NCBI GenBank assembly: GCA_961205875.1
Contig: OY540814.1
Location: 24,682,151 to 24,746,150, forward strand
DNA from: Sialis fuliginosa
Taxonomy: Eukaryota > Arthropoda > Insecta > Megaloptera > Sialidae
DNA: 64,000 bases
Reading direction: 5' to 3'
Of the stretch, positions 26,078 to 38,700 are shown piece after piece. The notes under the pieces were generated by a model. That model saw only the letters and a program-made list of their open reading frames with translations. It ran no database searches and was not told where the DNA came from. Position numbers and translations under genes: made by a program. The first letter of the stretch is position 1. Every line of letters begins with the position of its first letter.

Positions 26078-26326
26078 AAGCTTGTCCAACCCGCAGCCCG
26101 CGAGGATAATTAAAAAAATAATAATAATAATTTTATAGTAATAAACATGCATTGAAATTAGTGCGACTAAAAAAAAAAGGTCTTCAGTTTTTATTTTCCT
26201 AATCTAACTTTATTTATTATTAAGAATTGAAATTGACACGGCCAAAAAAAAATTATTTTTGCGGCCCTTAGTAAATTGGGTTTACGCTATGCGGCCCAGA
26301 AGGTTCAAAAGATTGGACACCTATGG
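26078..26326 (+). mobile_element. hAT-like non-autonomous element
   Basis: Left CAAGCTTGTCCAACC and right GATTGGACACCTATG are imperfect inverted repeats; GCGGCCC-type sequence lies inside both ends. No clear target duplication. Confidence 0.5.
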
Positions 26327-26837
26327 ACTATAGTGCCATTAAAAAATTCCCTTACCCACATGTCTTTAAAACTTAGTGTTTCATCGAAACAGTGACAAAA
26401 ATTAAACGTACAATGACACTATCTATTATTGGGATCTACAATCATTGTACAACCCTGACATACACACGCACACATTCATGTGCACGTGCGAGGGATTTCA
26501 GGACGCAGGAAAGACAATTCGGATTTAGTGAGTGACACATACTTCGATGCCGATGCAACAACCCCTTTGAGAGCCAGCCATAAGGGGGGGGGGGGGGATG
26601 TGTGTGTGTGTGAATGTTGCATATGGCTCGTTTTCTATCTTCAGGATTAATTGCGAAACGTGAAACGTTGATATTAATGACGGAAGTGCATGTGAACTTG
26701 CAATTTTTCATTAGTTACAAACTGTGCTTAAATTCGTAAAAATATTTTGAAATTTTCACAGATAAAATAAAAATAATTCACCAAAGGTAGTTAATTATCG
26801 AACAATTTAAATAAAAACCGATCAAGTGTTCAGATAC
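26327..26837. other. no gene; G-run with GT repeat
   Basis: A run of about 13 G at 26585-26597 adjoins (TG)n. No supported exon. Confidence 0.4.
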
Positions 26838-27258
26838 ATTTTTATACAATTTTACTAAGAAATACACACCTATATTATAGGAAATTGAATGCTCTACAAA
26901 CATTTGTTTATAAAATTTTCAGGTAACATGTGTCGTTCTTAAGATATCTTAAAAAAATAAATATTTTGGGATGACAACTCTCCCCCTGGCACACGATTTG
27001 AAAATGGGACAGTCCTCAAGCCAGACCCAACCAACCAATCAAGTTTCATTAATATCGGTTCAGTGGTTCATGAGTTATGCGTGTGCCAAGGATTCATAGG
27101 ACAGACAGACACACGCACAGACATAGACAGACAAACACGGAACGAAAAGTGTTTGTCTTGACCTGAATTAAAACTTTTGAAATCGGAGAATAATTTTTTT
27201 GTCTCATCCTAAAACGATCACAAAGTTTCTCGTATCTTCGATATTGCGAGGAAACAAT
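26838..27258 (+). repeat. interspersed repeat family A, shorter copy
   Basis: Aligns with 53779-54491 except for an internal loss of the TCAAAATGACATT units, ending ATATTGCGAGGAAACAAT. Confidence 0.75.
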
Positions 27259-28581
27259 ATTTTTTTCTTCACACACTTCCCGAATAGATAAAATTGTCTG
27301 TAATAGCTTTTTCATGATTTTGCAATATCGAATTTGTACTTCTTTGATTGTATATGTTGTTAAAATATCAAAAAAGACAATAATAAATAAATGATTTCTT
27401 GTAATTGATATTCTATTATACATTTATAACATTTGAATGACGTCAATTTCCGCACCAACGCGGATTGGTCAAGGATCTATACATAACTTGGAGGGAGCCC
27501 CTCTCGACTTCGAATAAACGCGACTTCCTCGATTCAAAACGATTCAGAAGGCTTCAAATAAACGAGTCCCGATAGTCTGGACCGACCCTTAAGTAGTTTA
27601 TTTTTACTTAAAACAATAAATAATTCAAAAGGTTGTTTAAAAAATGCTTTACATAAAAAAACAAATTTTAAAATGGCGTAATATTAATAACAAAAATACA
27701 CACAAATCTTGATTTTCAATATCGAAATTCAACAGCGATGTTTTCAAACCCGAAGATAAATAATCGTTTGGCATTGCGGAGTTTCTTCTTCTCTCATCGG
27801 ATCTGCGCCGCGAACGTGAATGATTTTCAAATACCCGGGAATTCAATAGAGATGCATATTGCGGAAACCGTCGAACAAATTTATTAAAATACGTGCCTCA
27901 TAATATATGTATTAGCAGAACCGCATTTTACAAATTTTAAAATAATTTTCTAATTTTGTTGCACTAAATAAACTGTTAATGCTCAGTTATTTTAATAGAT
28001 ATACTCTAAACTAATTATAAAGCTTTCCAATAGTGAAAGTCGCACCAAAATCGATTCAGTAGTTTTAGCGCTTACTTGAAACATACAAATAAACAAACAC
28101 AAGAGCCATTATTCTAAGAAGAGAAGATTTTTCTGGGTTTCAAACCTCGACGTCTTCTGACAGGTCATAACTCACTGTACTAAAAACATTGGATTCGAAC
28201 GATTTGGTGGTAACCATGGCAACAACTTAAGTATGTTTAATTTTGGAGACTAGTTCGAGACAAGAAAATACAAAGGACAATAACACATTACCTAGCGTTG
28301 TTACCATATCGCTCCACGAGTCATTGGCGTATTATTCAGATTTTAAAATAAATACCAATTGTTTTGAATTATAAAATGAATAAATATTAATGCTTTATAT
28401 TGTCTTGAAAAGTATTTCAGTGATAATTGATTAACAGAGAAACTTTTATTTAGAACTATCATCTCTCATACATACCAAATTCATTTGTAATTTAAAACAT
28501 ATTTGTATATTATAAATTTTCAACTGACGCCTCTGGAATAATATGCAACTTAACTGTTTTATTGCTTAAAAAAATAGTTTG
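27259..28581. other. no gene recognised
   Basis: 28020-28100 has generic repeat text (CAAAATCGATTCAGTAGTTT). No splice-supported frame. Confidence 0.4.
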
Positions 28582-28722
28582 AATGTCCACATTTTTACAG
28601 CTAAGTGTCTATAGATGATTCAGTATTGGCAATCAAATATCAAGAAATATTTCTATTTTAGTACATTTTATTAAACATGTGTCAAACAGAGAATATTGCC
28701 CAAAACTAGTGCCAGTACCTTA
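28582..28722 (+). repeat. MITE family B, right-end fragment
   Basis: Ends CTAGTGCCAGTACCTTA and carries TACATTTTATTAAACATGTG, matching 8040-8156. Confidence 0.6.
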
Positions 28723-29251
28723 TATGGTCCCTGTATGTTTCAAGCACGTACAAACCTATAACTAACTTCATGACAATACCTCACTGCTCATTGCTATAAC
28801 CAATCAACTGTCAATCATTGGTATATACTCACTGCAGCTTGCACTTGAAGGGGAGGGGGAGGGTAAATACAATGTGACATGCCCCATAGGTACGTGTGGT
28901 ATCCCCCTAGATATCTCACTCCCCCTGAGTATATGTGTAAGTATTGTTGATGACCAGGAAGCTGTGATGTAGTGGATGTTTCAAGATGATACTTCAGTTA
29001 GTTGCCAAATTATTTTTATTGGGATAATTTTGTATATGTAGTCTTGAAGCGGGAAGTGATTTTAGTTTGCTTGAAACACTTGTGTAATGTATAATCATGT
29101 ATGAAGACTAATTCTTACTACAGTAATACCTCCATTTACGCAGTTATTTGGTTTCAAAATTTCAAAAACACAGCGTGTAAAAAAACGCCCCGTAAAAATT
29201 GGTATTTGTTTCATATTTTCAAGTATTATACTCTTGATGAGATATACTTTT

Positions 29252-29690
29252 AGGGTTCCGTAGAAAACTAATATTAGGAATCCTTATAGTTTCGCCTTAG
29301 TTTGTCTATATAAATTTTATACCGATTACGATGAAATTTGATGAACGGACGTAGATCGATAACCCAAAAACAAAAATGATGAGATTTTTGAAAAACTTAT
29401 CCCATTAAGTGGGGTGTCATTAGATAGGTCTCCAAAAATGCAACAAAAAATGTCAACTGACCTTTTAATTTTACCCTTCAGTCACGATATATTTGCTCTT
29501 CAATGTGATTATCAGAAAAAAAATAATTTTTTTCAGAATGTAGTTTTTAATTAGTACTTTCAATAAACGAACATCATAGCAAAAATAGTTTATGAAACAT
29601 TTTGGAATAACTCTTATATTTATTATTATATTCATATTATATTTAATAACCCTATCATGTGCGTGCCCAACACGCACTTGGCCGTTTAAT
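29252..29690 (+). repeat. lepidopteran-type repeat starting GGGTTCCGTAG
   Basis: Opens TAGGGTTCCGTAGAAAACTA, passes CTTATAGTTTCGCC and ends near CCAACACGCACTTGGCCG. From memory this start and end match a repeat common in moth and butterfly genomes. Confidence 0.6.
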
Positions 29691-30132
29691 TTGAAATAAA
29701 ATTTAACAGGTTTCTGATAACAACAAAAAAAAATCGGCTTTAAAGTTTGCCGACCCTTGAATCTATGCAAAGGTGAATAATCCTTAATTGAGATAGATCG
29801 CAGTATAAACTTGCGCAATCACATTGTAAATAGTGCACTGGTAATTCAGCTGCATTACGTTCAGTTAGTAACGCTACTCCCGCGCCATTGTTGACTGTTT
29901 TAACGCACTCCTAACCTTTTGTTTAGGTTATATGGTGTGTGTACTTTATAGGTTCTTTATTTTTTTTAATTACACGAGTCGGTTTTGTAAAGAACTATAC
30001 CGATACAGTTTGAACTGCAAGTGTAAATGTTTGGTCACGCTTAAATGAAGGCTCGTTTATGCAAATATGTTATTAAGTTTTTCTTACGTGTTTTATTGAA
30101 CAAAAGAATTAAGTTTGTGTTTTTACTTAACT

Positions 30133-30225
30133 TGATTTTCTCAGTAACTACTGAACGGATTTTATTCCGGTTTTCATTAATGGGTAGAGTATTTCACTGG
30201 GAAGGTTTAGGTGGATATTTTGTAT
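30133..30225 (+). repeat. interspersed repeat family D, second copy
   Basis: Nearly identical to 22078-22160 through TTTTATTCCGGTTTTCA.TA. Confidence 0.7.
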
Positions 30226-30487
30226 AAATTTTATGAAGTCGGAAAAAACAATCGTCGGAGAGGTATCTAGTTAGCGATAAGTGAAAATTTGAATTTCTTT
30301 GAATCTATTCTAACTATTTTCGCTATGATGCATGTCTGTCTGTAGAAGCTGTAACTCAAAAACGACAAAACACACAACCACTCCAACAATTTATATTAAA
30401 TAATTAAGAAATATGTACAATTGATTATTGTTTTAGTTTTATTTTTTATAACCAAAATGTATAAATGTGAAAACCGCAGTAAAAAAC

Positions 30488-30640
30488 CATACTAATGTTA
30501 TAAATGCGAAGGTGTGTCTGTCACTCTTTCTATCTATCGTTTTTTCGGCTAAACCGCTGAACCGATCTTGATGAAATCTGGCAGGGAAATAGCTTGCATC
30601 CTGAGAAAAGACAAAAATTTATTAGATTTAATAATTCATA
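30488..30640 (+). repeat. Helitron/SINE-like repeat family C, 5' part
   Basis: ATACTAATGTTATAAATGCG, CTAAACCGCTGAACCGATCT and GGCAGGGAAATAGCTTGCAT; the right end is missing. Confidence 0.65.
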
Positions 30641-30689
30641 AAAAATGATCCAGGTAATATCTAAAGAGTTATTTCGTCAAAATTGTTTT

Positions 30690-30765
30690 GGGCACCCCAG
30701 ATGACGTATTTTCCCCCTCTCCACATTTGGGCACCGCAGATGACGTGTTTCCCTCTCTCTTGCTG
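30690..30765 (+). repeat. two-copy ~40-bp tandem duplication
   Basis: GGGCACCCCAGATGACGTAT and GGGCACCGCAGATGACGTGT, each followed by a C/T-rich tract. Confidence 0.7.
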
Positions 30766-32301
30766 AGCTACTGAGGCTACCTTGTACTTTAAATACCTTG
30801 TTTTTTTTTTAAATAAATCTTCGCATACAATTGTGTACGCACAGGGCCCCCTACCTTCAAAAGTACCCATATTATTTTGTGTCTATTTTCTAAAAGAACA
30901 ACAAAATCTTATTGTCAATCAAAATAGAAATCATGTACAATCTACATCACCCGTTTACCATTCAACTCATCTCACACATATATGTATGTACATCCACATG
31001 TTAGCACTCTATCCAGCGTGTGTGGCCTAGCTCTGTTAACTGTACCCCCTTTTCCCCTTTACCCAAACGTCACTGTATATATGCAGGCCGTGCACCCTCT
31101 TGTTGCAGTTTTATCGCTGCCACACTCGCTTCCGCTGTAAAAATCACATTAGACTGTCAGTCATCCGACGCGACGCTAGCTTGTGTATTAAGTTTAACAA
31201 TTTGTGTCGATCCTAATGATTTGTACAATTGGATTTATTTTCAGTATGAATCAGTAGAAAATGTTTATTGTTGAGAGGTCTTTTTTGTTTGTAGAAAATT
31301 TCTTAACTTTATGAGAATATAATTTTTTTTATAATAATTTCTCTAATTTATTTTAATCGATCAATATCAAATTGTGTGTATTATTTTAGCAAATTATCAT
31401 GCTGATTTTATGAAAAGGATACCGTACTGTTTCTTTTGTAAAATAGGTCCCGACCATTTTTTTTTTCATAGTTAAAAAAAACACTTTTTTCGCAATTTTT
31501 CAACACAAATAATTTTTTTTTATTTTCATGATTTTTTTACTCAGAAACTATCAACGTAAGACAAAAAGTACAAAGGCCAAAACATGTTTATTTTGATCTC
31601 ATAAAACTGGGAAAATAATTTTGATTTTTTTTAACTTTTTTGCCATTTAATTTATTTAAGCAAAAAAATATATAAATTAAAAATAATTTTCTGTGTTATT
31701 AGATCAAAATAAACATTTTTTGTTATTTTCACTTTTTCACTCAAGTTGATGGTTTCTGAGTTAAAAATTCTTGAAAATCAAAATTGTGAAAAAAGTGACT
31801 TTTTTAAATATGAAAATATTTAAAATGGATGTTATATAATTCAGGAATTAGATATCTACATATGCTATGAATTAGTAGTATTCTTAGGCTTCTTGGTATA
31901 AGCCGCGTTACTTATGTCATTACCTCAACCAACGTTTTTTACGCATTGCAGTTTTATCTATGTTTAAAATTTATGAAATGTATAAACAGCTTCTTAAAAA
32001 TGCTTTGGTAATTTTTTGTCCGCCACACATCTATTATTAATTAGTATTAACAGGGTAGCTGCTTGGGTACCCTCGTGTCTTTGCCGGCATGTTAAGTGGT
32101 TTTATACGAGCGTGTTTAAATGCCAGTAAATTCATTCCTGTCAAATTTTTACGAGAGTTTTTCAGAGTTTCGCGTGATTTATGCCCCCCGGTAACCCCCG
32201 TGAAATACGAGTTCAAAATTTTAACGCAGTAAACTTCTGTATTTGGTTTTGTATATTTTATTATCGAATGTTATTTTTTTTTTTACATTTTATGTAAATT
32301 C
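30766..32301. other. no gene; imperfect palindrome at 31410-31830
   Basis: 31020-31250 is GC-richer but without a credible frame. Around 31640 the flanks form a loose inverted repeat (CTCAGAAACTATCAAC against GTTGATGGTTTCTGAG), probably a decayed TIR element. Confidence 0.45.
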
Positions 32302-32558
32302 ATACTAATATTTATAAATGCGAAAGTGTCTCTATTTATTTGATACCCTTCCATGGCTAAACCGCTGAACCGATCTTGATGAAATTTTGCAGAGAAAAAC
32401 ATACTATTTTGTATCTCGATAGATAAAAAAAATGTGTGTGTGTGATATTTTAACACATTATAGGTTATACTTTTTTGCGAAACTAAAAACCTATTTTATC
32501 GACTATCATAACAGAAATCTGTATTACCACGCGGATGAAGTCACGGGTAACAGCTAGT
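32302..32558 (+). repeat. Helitron/SINE-like repeat family C, full-length copy
   Basis: Runs from ATACTAATATTTATAAATGC to GTCACGGGTAACAGCTAGT, about 257 bp, with a GTGTGTGTG insertion; the best guide to the family's full extent in this window. Confidence 0.75.
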
Positions 32559-35500
32559 TTTACATATTTTGTTTGCAGTGTTAACAGCTTAAATGTTAGA
32601 ATGATTGAGTCCAAGTAATTAATAGTGAATGCCACGAATTTAGAACCACTTTTTTTGAAAATAAATTTTGTAAATAGAAATATTAAATTGTTTTCTTCGT
32701 GGTGCTAAAATTAACAAATCAGTCAATGTACTACCTTTATAATAAAATTATAATAATAGATTAAACTTATTGATATTGTATTAAGAATTTCATATAAAAA
32801 CAAAGTTTTTAAGTTTGAAAAAAAAAACAGTAAAATTATTATCTTTTAAATATCAAATATCCAAGGCAATAAAATGGGAATAATGAATTTTCGAAATAAA
32901 AATCACAACACATACCAAAAGCGAATTTTTCAAAAGTAATATTTCAGTCAATACCATCTGTTTCAATCGTTGTCACATATTTTAGATAATTTCTTAGAAT
33001 TGTGCAATGAAAAATAGACAACGAAATTTATGTTAAAACGTTTAACAATAAATTGTCAAGGTTTTTTAACCATTTACATCACAGAAGAAAATCTAAATTG
33101 CGTCAAAGAATTAATACTTTTTTTAGTTAGTCGTTTTAGCTTGTGAAAAGAATATAAATAAAATCACTATTTTTGAAAACATTTCTAAGTAGAAACTGAA
33201 AAGTATCCCCATTCTTTTAAAACCAACAGCTTAAAAGTTTTTATCCAAAATCAAACTGAAAAAAGTTTTATCTTATTTGTTTTTCAATTACAGAAACAAT
33301 TTGAATATTTAGGTAAAAGTATTCATTATTCGGAAGAAAAAGTCTCTTTAAAATTCTATTTCTCGGTGGCCTTTACAGAAGTTGTTTTGTAGCAGTGGCG
33401 TAGCTACATATTTTACAATTTTATTTATTATTTTTAACACTTATAAAACTATAAACATAAAACTAAAAATAACATAAAAAATAAAATTGTGTTTTAAAGA
33501 TTAAAATCTCTTATTTTTGGTGCCTTTTACAAATTGAAATTTTATTTTTTATTTTTTTTACAGAATTATAGGATTTTAAAGCAAGCAAAACATTATTTTG
33601 TAAAAAATTACTAAAAGATAAATTTGAAAAAATTACTATAAAGTACTGATTCCAATCTTAAATTAGGATTAACAGAGAGCTTTAAAAGTTGTCAATTTTC
33701 TGCAAAAATATTTTCATCCCTTAATTAAACTAAGGTGCGTAAACATTTTTTTATTTATATGTTCTAATTTGACACAAAAACTACTGAACCGATTTTGATG
33801 GAACTTTCACTGTTCGAAGAATATTTTCTTATTAAATATTTTGATTTTAAAATAAATGCAAAAAATATCGTCCCATCCATCAGAGAGCGCCTTTTCGGCT
33901 AGTTGATCAATGAAATTTCTGCAGTACTGCCAACTTATTGATAGAAAAAACGTTCGATGGCGGGATTTCGAAAACAAAATAATCGAGCATCCGATATTAG
34001 GGTCCGTTCTCCTACCCCATAAAGGGAATATGATTTGCATTCGTTATTAATTACAAATTAAGTCGAATTTGTAATTAGGTGTTGAGAACAAGAACAATTT
34101 AAATCAAGAAGTATATTTATGAAGTAAAACCATGAATATGTCATCATTAACAACACCGGCTCTATATTTCTGCGTGCTTATAGAGCAACCTTGTTACTCT
34201 ATCTACGCTGCTTGCACATGACTACGCCTCTGCCTTATGCTGCTTATTCAAATTTATTGCGACATTACGAAACTGCAACGGGGTTCTAGGAAATGCCGCA
34301 TATAAATTAGAATATTCACCGTCGACCACGCAAATTAGTTTCTGATTTACTGCTAGGTTTTATAACGTACGTGTGTGTCTGTGTGTCTGTCTGTAGTCTG
34401 TAGAACACATTAAACTGGCTTCTTCCACACTCTGCTGTATATTAGTGTGTTGTATATTGTTTAAAGAATAAATAGACTGAAATTGTGAAGTTTGTGAACA
34501 TAACTGATTTAATTGGTTGTTATTTGTACGTATTAAGGCGCGTCGTTTTTACCCCACACCCCACCCACCCCCCACCTACGATTAAATGCTTCATATTTCA
34601 TATACACATTAGTCAATTATGAAATTATACTATGTACTTCTTGTACGCTTAATGGTTGATTCGAATTTATTTTTATTTATACACAGGGGTATCTACATAG
34701 TTTGTGAGGGGGGGGGGGGGGTAGAGATATCATTTTTTTCTTTTAGTTTAAAATCATAAATACATTATTATTAATAGCTTAATTTTAGGGAAATTCAATG
34801 CTTTATATCCGAGATCATTATCTTACTCAAAAAAATGCGCCGGCTTACAAATCTGCTTGTATTTTTTAAGCCGAATAAAATAAAAATAATGTGGAATGGG
34901 TTTTGAACTACCAATTAATAAGGTATTAAATAATCAATATGCAAAACAGGGCCGTAACTAACACCGCGGCATCCCAGGCTAGGGGGAGAGGGGGGCACAG
35001 CGTAAAAATTGAAGTAAGTAAGTAAATAGGAAAAATTGTGTATGTTAGGAGCAAAAAAAAAAGGTCTTCAATTATTACTAATTTTGAATTAAATGACCTT
35101 TTTTTACTAATAAGGAGTAGATTACAGTTTGTTAGCTATACTCAAAAAAAAATAAAAAGGTTTTCAATTTTTCCTTTTGCATATTTTAGGGGCCCCTCGG
35201 TCACCTCTTGCTCCGGGACCCTCGAGATTCTAGTTACGGCCCTGATGCAAAATATAAAGATCATTTGACTAGTACTTTTAGTCCTCCCCTCCCCATCCGC
35301 CACACTGCAATATTTGAAGTAATGTTTTGCAGAAATATGATTCAAACTCGACTTTTCTTATAAACGTCATCGATCCCATTATTCTTTAAAATTTATCTAT
35401 TCTATTTAAAACAACCAGTTATAGATATCTGAATGTCGTTAACAACGATATTACTAACTACCTGCGCAAGTACAATTACAATTACGGTTTAATAGACATT

Positions 35501-35760
35501 CGTATATAACCTATGAGGTGTTACATTAATAGTCACCATAGATTAAACAGAGTTATAACTGTTTTATTGCTCAATAAAACGGCGTGTGTGGTCGATGCTG
35601 TTACATTTTTAACAATTAAACTATAATTTTTTATTGCTTCTGAAAGGACATTAAATTATGATGGTTATGAATGCAAACCGATTAAATAAAAAAATATGTA
35701 GGTATTAGAAATAATAATATAATACCTATAGTGAAGTATATTTGAGATTTCTCATATTTT
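32559..35760. other. AT-rich DNA, nothing recognised
   Basis: G-run near 34709-34721; CGTACGTGTGTGTCTG near 34370. No supported exon. Confidence 0.4.
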
Positions 35761-35776
35761 TTTTCCTTCTGAAAGC

Positions 35777-35801
35777 CTGACGATGATTCTGTGAATCGAA
35801 A
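35777..35801 (+). ncRNA. hammerhead-like core motif
   Basis: CTGACGA, a GATTC/GAATC stem with TGT loop, then GAAA: the CUGANGA-stem II-GAAA core of hammerhead ribozymes. Stems I and III are not clear. Such cores occur in Penelope-like retroelement remnants. Weaker look-alikes at 50033-50060 and, reversed, 57378-57412. Confidence 0.3.
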
Positions 35802-36529
35802 GCTTGCGAATACTTTTTCTTTAATAAATTTGACGTTTAAACAATTAATTTGTTATCATTTGGTATTAGAAATATATAGAACAAAATATTTATTAAAGTT
35901 AAATTTTGTAACTTATTGTTGCAAAATTCAATGTGATTGATACTATTGATACAATTGATACCCCGCCCGCCCCGCCCCCCAAATTTCTAATTTACATTAT
36001 GTAACTTAACAATCAAGTGATATAAATAAATAAAAATTATATATAATTACAAAAAAATAAGCCCTCCTAAAAAAATGGGTGTTTTAAAAAAAAATTTTTT
36101 AGACAATATAATCTATTTTGTAATTTTTTAGTGTGTTTGTCTGTATGTCTTTGTTTCGACGTGGTACAAAAACTTTGAACCGATTTTTATAGAACTTTCA
36201 CTGCTAGTAAGTCTTAAATCCTTAGAAAAATCGAACAAGACGATATGAAATAACAAAATGAAACCGAGACGATATTATCTTTAATTATAATAATAATTTT
36301 ATATTAATCTTCAAATGAATAATTAATTAAAAATATATACCTAAGATTCGTTATATTTAAAAAAATTGTTCATGACATATGAATAAAAAATAAATAAAAA
36401 TTTTAACTCACTCAAGACCGAGATTATTCTCGATCTCGTGTACGAGACGAGACCGAGACAAGACTTACCTGACTCTCGTCTCTTATTTTTTTAAATAAAA
36501 ATGTATAAATAATTGAAAAGGTACTGTTT

Positions 36530-36795
36530 GGCTTCTGAGGTCAGAACAAAATAAAATCTGTAATCGGACAAAGCACTAGGACAATAAGAAGAAGAATAGA
36601 CGTGAAGTATATAGCAATTACGTGAGCGACATGTGTGATTAGGCGCTAATAGGCGTCACGTCTCGATTAGAGAGCGCTGGAAATAGCCCCACAGAGATTA
36701 AGATTGACACCGTCAGCTGGGGCCCGAACTCATGACCCTGGTATGATGGCGAGTGCTCTGGTCAATGCATCATCATTAACAGCAACTGTGTCAAG
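36530..36795 (-). repeat. probable tRNA-derived SINE
   Basis: On the minus strand, AGAGCACTCGCCATCATACC is followed by a B-box-like GAGTTCGGGCCCC, resembling a tRNA head. The body continues to about 36530. A-box is poor, so the call rests on the B-box region. Confidence 0.45.
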
Positions 36796-36939
36796 TATTT
36801 AAATCAAATCGGTTTCAATTTAGTATTAGTTTAGTGTTAATTATATATTTTAAACGAATGACTTGAAAAAAATGTTAGATTTAATCAATTTTGTGGTAAA
36901 AACAAATAAAATTGTTTAATTTACTTTTCTAAAAACAGA

Positions 36940-37612
36940 TATTTATATATTTATATAGTAACTAAATGATTCTACGTCTTATTTTCTTGTATTTTAGTCG
37001 ATATTTGTATGACGAGTTGAAGTTCACTGCAAGAAATTTCACTAAAAAATTTCGAATTTTTTATTTCGTTAAAAGTATGTTTATTGTATAGAAAATGACG
37101 TGAAAAGTTGTTTGTTTCAAACCGCAGGTCTGTATCTCAAACCGTTCTCGAGATATAGCCTCTCAAAGTTTCAGTTTTTTCAAAATTTTGAAGAAAAATG
37201 GCTCTAACTTTTGAACGCGTAGCCGGAATTGAATTTAGTTGACGGATTTGGAATCAGCGTGTCAAAATCTGTATAATGCCATGTAAAATACCTTGAAACT
37301 CGAAAAAAAAAATTCACGAAAAATCGAAAAAAATCAAAGGGGTATACCTTAAAAAAATGTCGATTTTTGGCCAAAATTTTTTTGTCGGATTTTAAAGTAT
37401 TATACATGTCATTATATAGATTTTGACACGCTGATTTTAAATCCGTCAACTAAAATCAATTCCGACCACGCGTTCAAAAGTTATGGCCTTTTTTCTCAAA
37501 AAATTTGAAAAAACTAAAACTTTGAGAGGCTATATCTCGAGAACGGTTTGAGATACAGACCTGCGGTTTCAAAATTTCAACTTTTCACGTCATTTTCAAT
37601 ACAATAAACATA
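36940..37612 (+). mobile_element. long palindromic element, near-complete copy
   Basis: The left arm (36957-37330) and right arm (37360-37612) are inverted repeats around 37345, matching the partial copy at 1-487. The last ~120 bp of the right arm is missing after ACATAT. A transcript through it would fold into a hairpin with arms of more than 250 bp. Confidence 0.85.
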
Positions 37613-38564
37613 TCTGGAAAATGGAAAAATGGTAAAAACATAACTTAAAGATATTTTATTTAAAACATTTTTTTCTATACGAATCATTTCAAAAATGTCA
37701 TTTTTAAATTTCATATTATCAGACAGTGTGATTTTTTTCGTAATAACTATATTTTACTTGCAGTTTTTCGCGGCTTCACCGTGTTTTTTTATTCGAAATT
37801 AAATATTTTTTCTTTTATATACATCTTATTAAAAATATCAACTATATCTTGTTTTCTTAATACGGGTCTACCTAATTCTATTATGAGACACAGTCTAAAC
37901 TAATTCTAGGGATTTTAGCTTTCGAATTATGATATCCTAATCAAAATCGGTTGAGTAGTTTTTACGTCAAGTTGAAACAAAAAAAACTTTCAAAATTCTT
38001 AAAATGGACTCAAAATTCATCACAATTTAATTCTACAGACATATTTATATATTATATAATAATAGTATTGTTTATACAGTGCATTTTAAGTTCTAAACAA
38101 TTATTAAAAATTAACATAAATTACTGTAAACTTTGCCCCATATAAATAACCCCTAATTACTTTAATTAATCAGAAACGGTTACAAATTTGATCGCATTAC
38201 AAATATTTGCTACATTTAATTATAGTTGTTTAGAATCCGACCGTTTATTTATGTATTTTATGCTTGGCATGTCAAAACTGAAAGTTTTTAATTATGATTA
38301 CATTGTTTTGTTACATAATAATGATTATCGTGCACGTAAACTATGTATAACAATGAAAATATACATAAATAGGTATTAATTCTTACTTCAACACTGTGAC
38401 TACCGTTTTAGATAGATTTAATTATTTGGAAGAATCTTTTTCACATGCAATAGCATACCGATATCTTCCTATGAGGTTTTTCTAGTTTAATTGGCATGTC
38501 AAAACTATTATATTTATTTATTATGTCAAAAATGTAACATGTAGTTGATTTTATAAATTACTAG
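37613..38564. other. AT-rich DNA, nothing recognised
   Basis: No supported exon or repeat. Confidence 0.4.
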
Positions 38565-38700
38565 CGCCTTGGACCCGGTGTTACCCGGGTTAATATCCAC
38601 AAATTATACATCTAAACCTTCCTCGTGAAACGCTCTATCCATTAGTGAAAACTGAAATAAAATCCATTCAGTAGTTTCCGAGTCATTTTTATAGAGATAA
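38565..38700 (-). repeat. interspersed repeat family D, reversed
   Basis: CATCTAAACCTTCCTCGTGA and CTATCCATTAGTGAAAACTG are the reverse of the family D core; the outer end GCGCCTTGGACCCGGTGTTA is visible here. Confidence 0.65.

Noticed and set aside
26442-26711. minus-strand frame with Pro run
   Set aside because: Built on a G run and TG repeat.
29471-29818. 115-codon minus-strand frame
   Set aside because: Overlaps the GGGTTCCGTAG repeat and has no recognisable domain.
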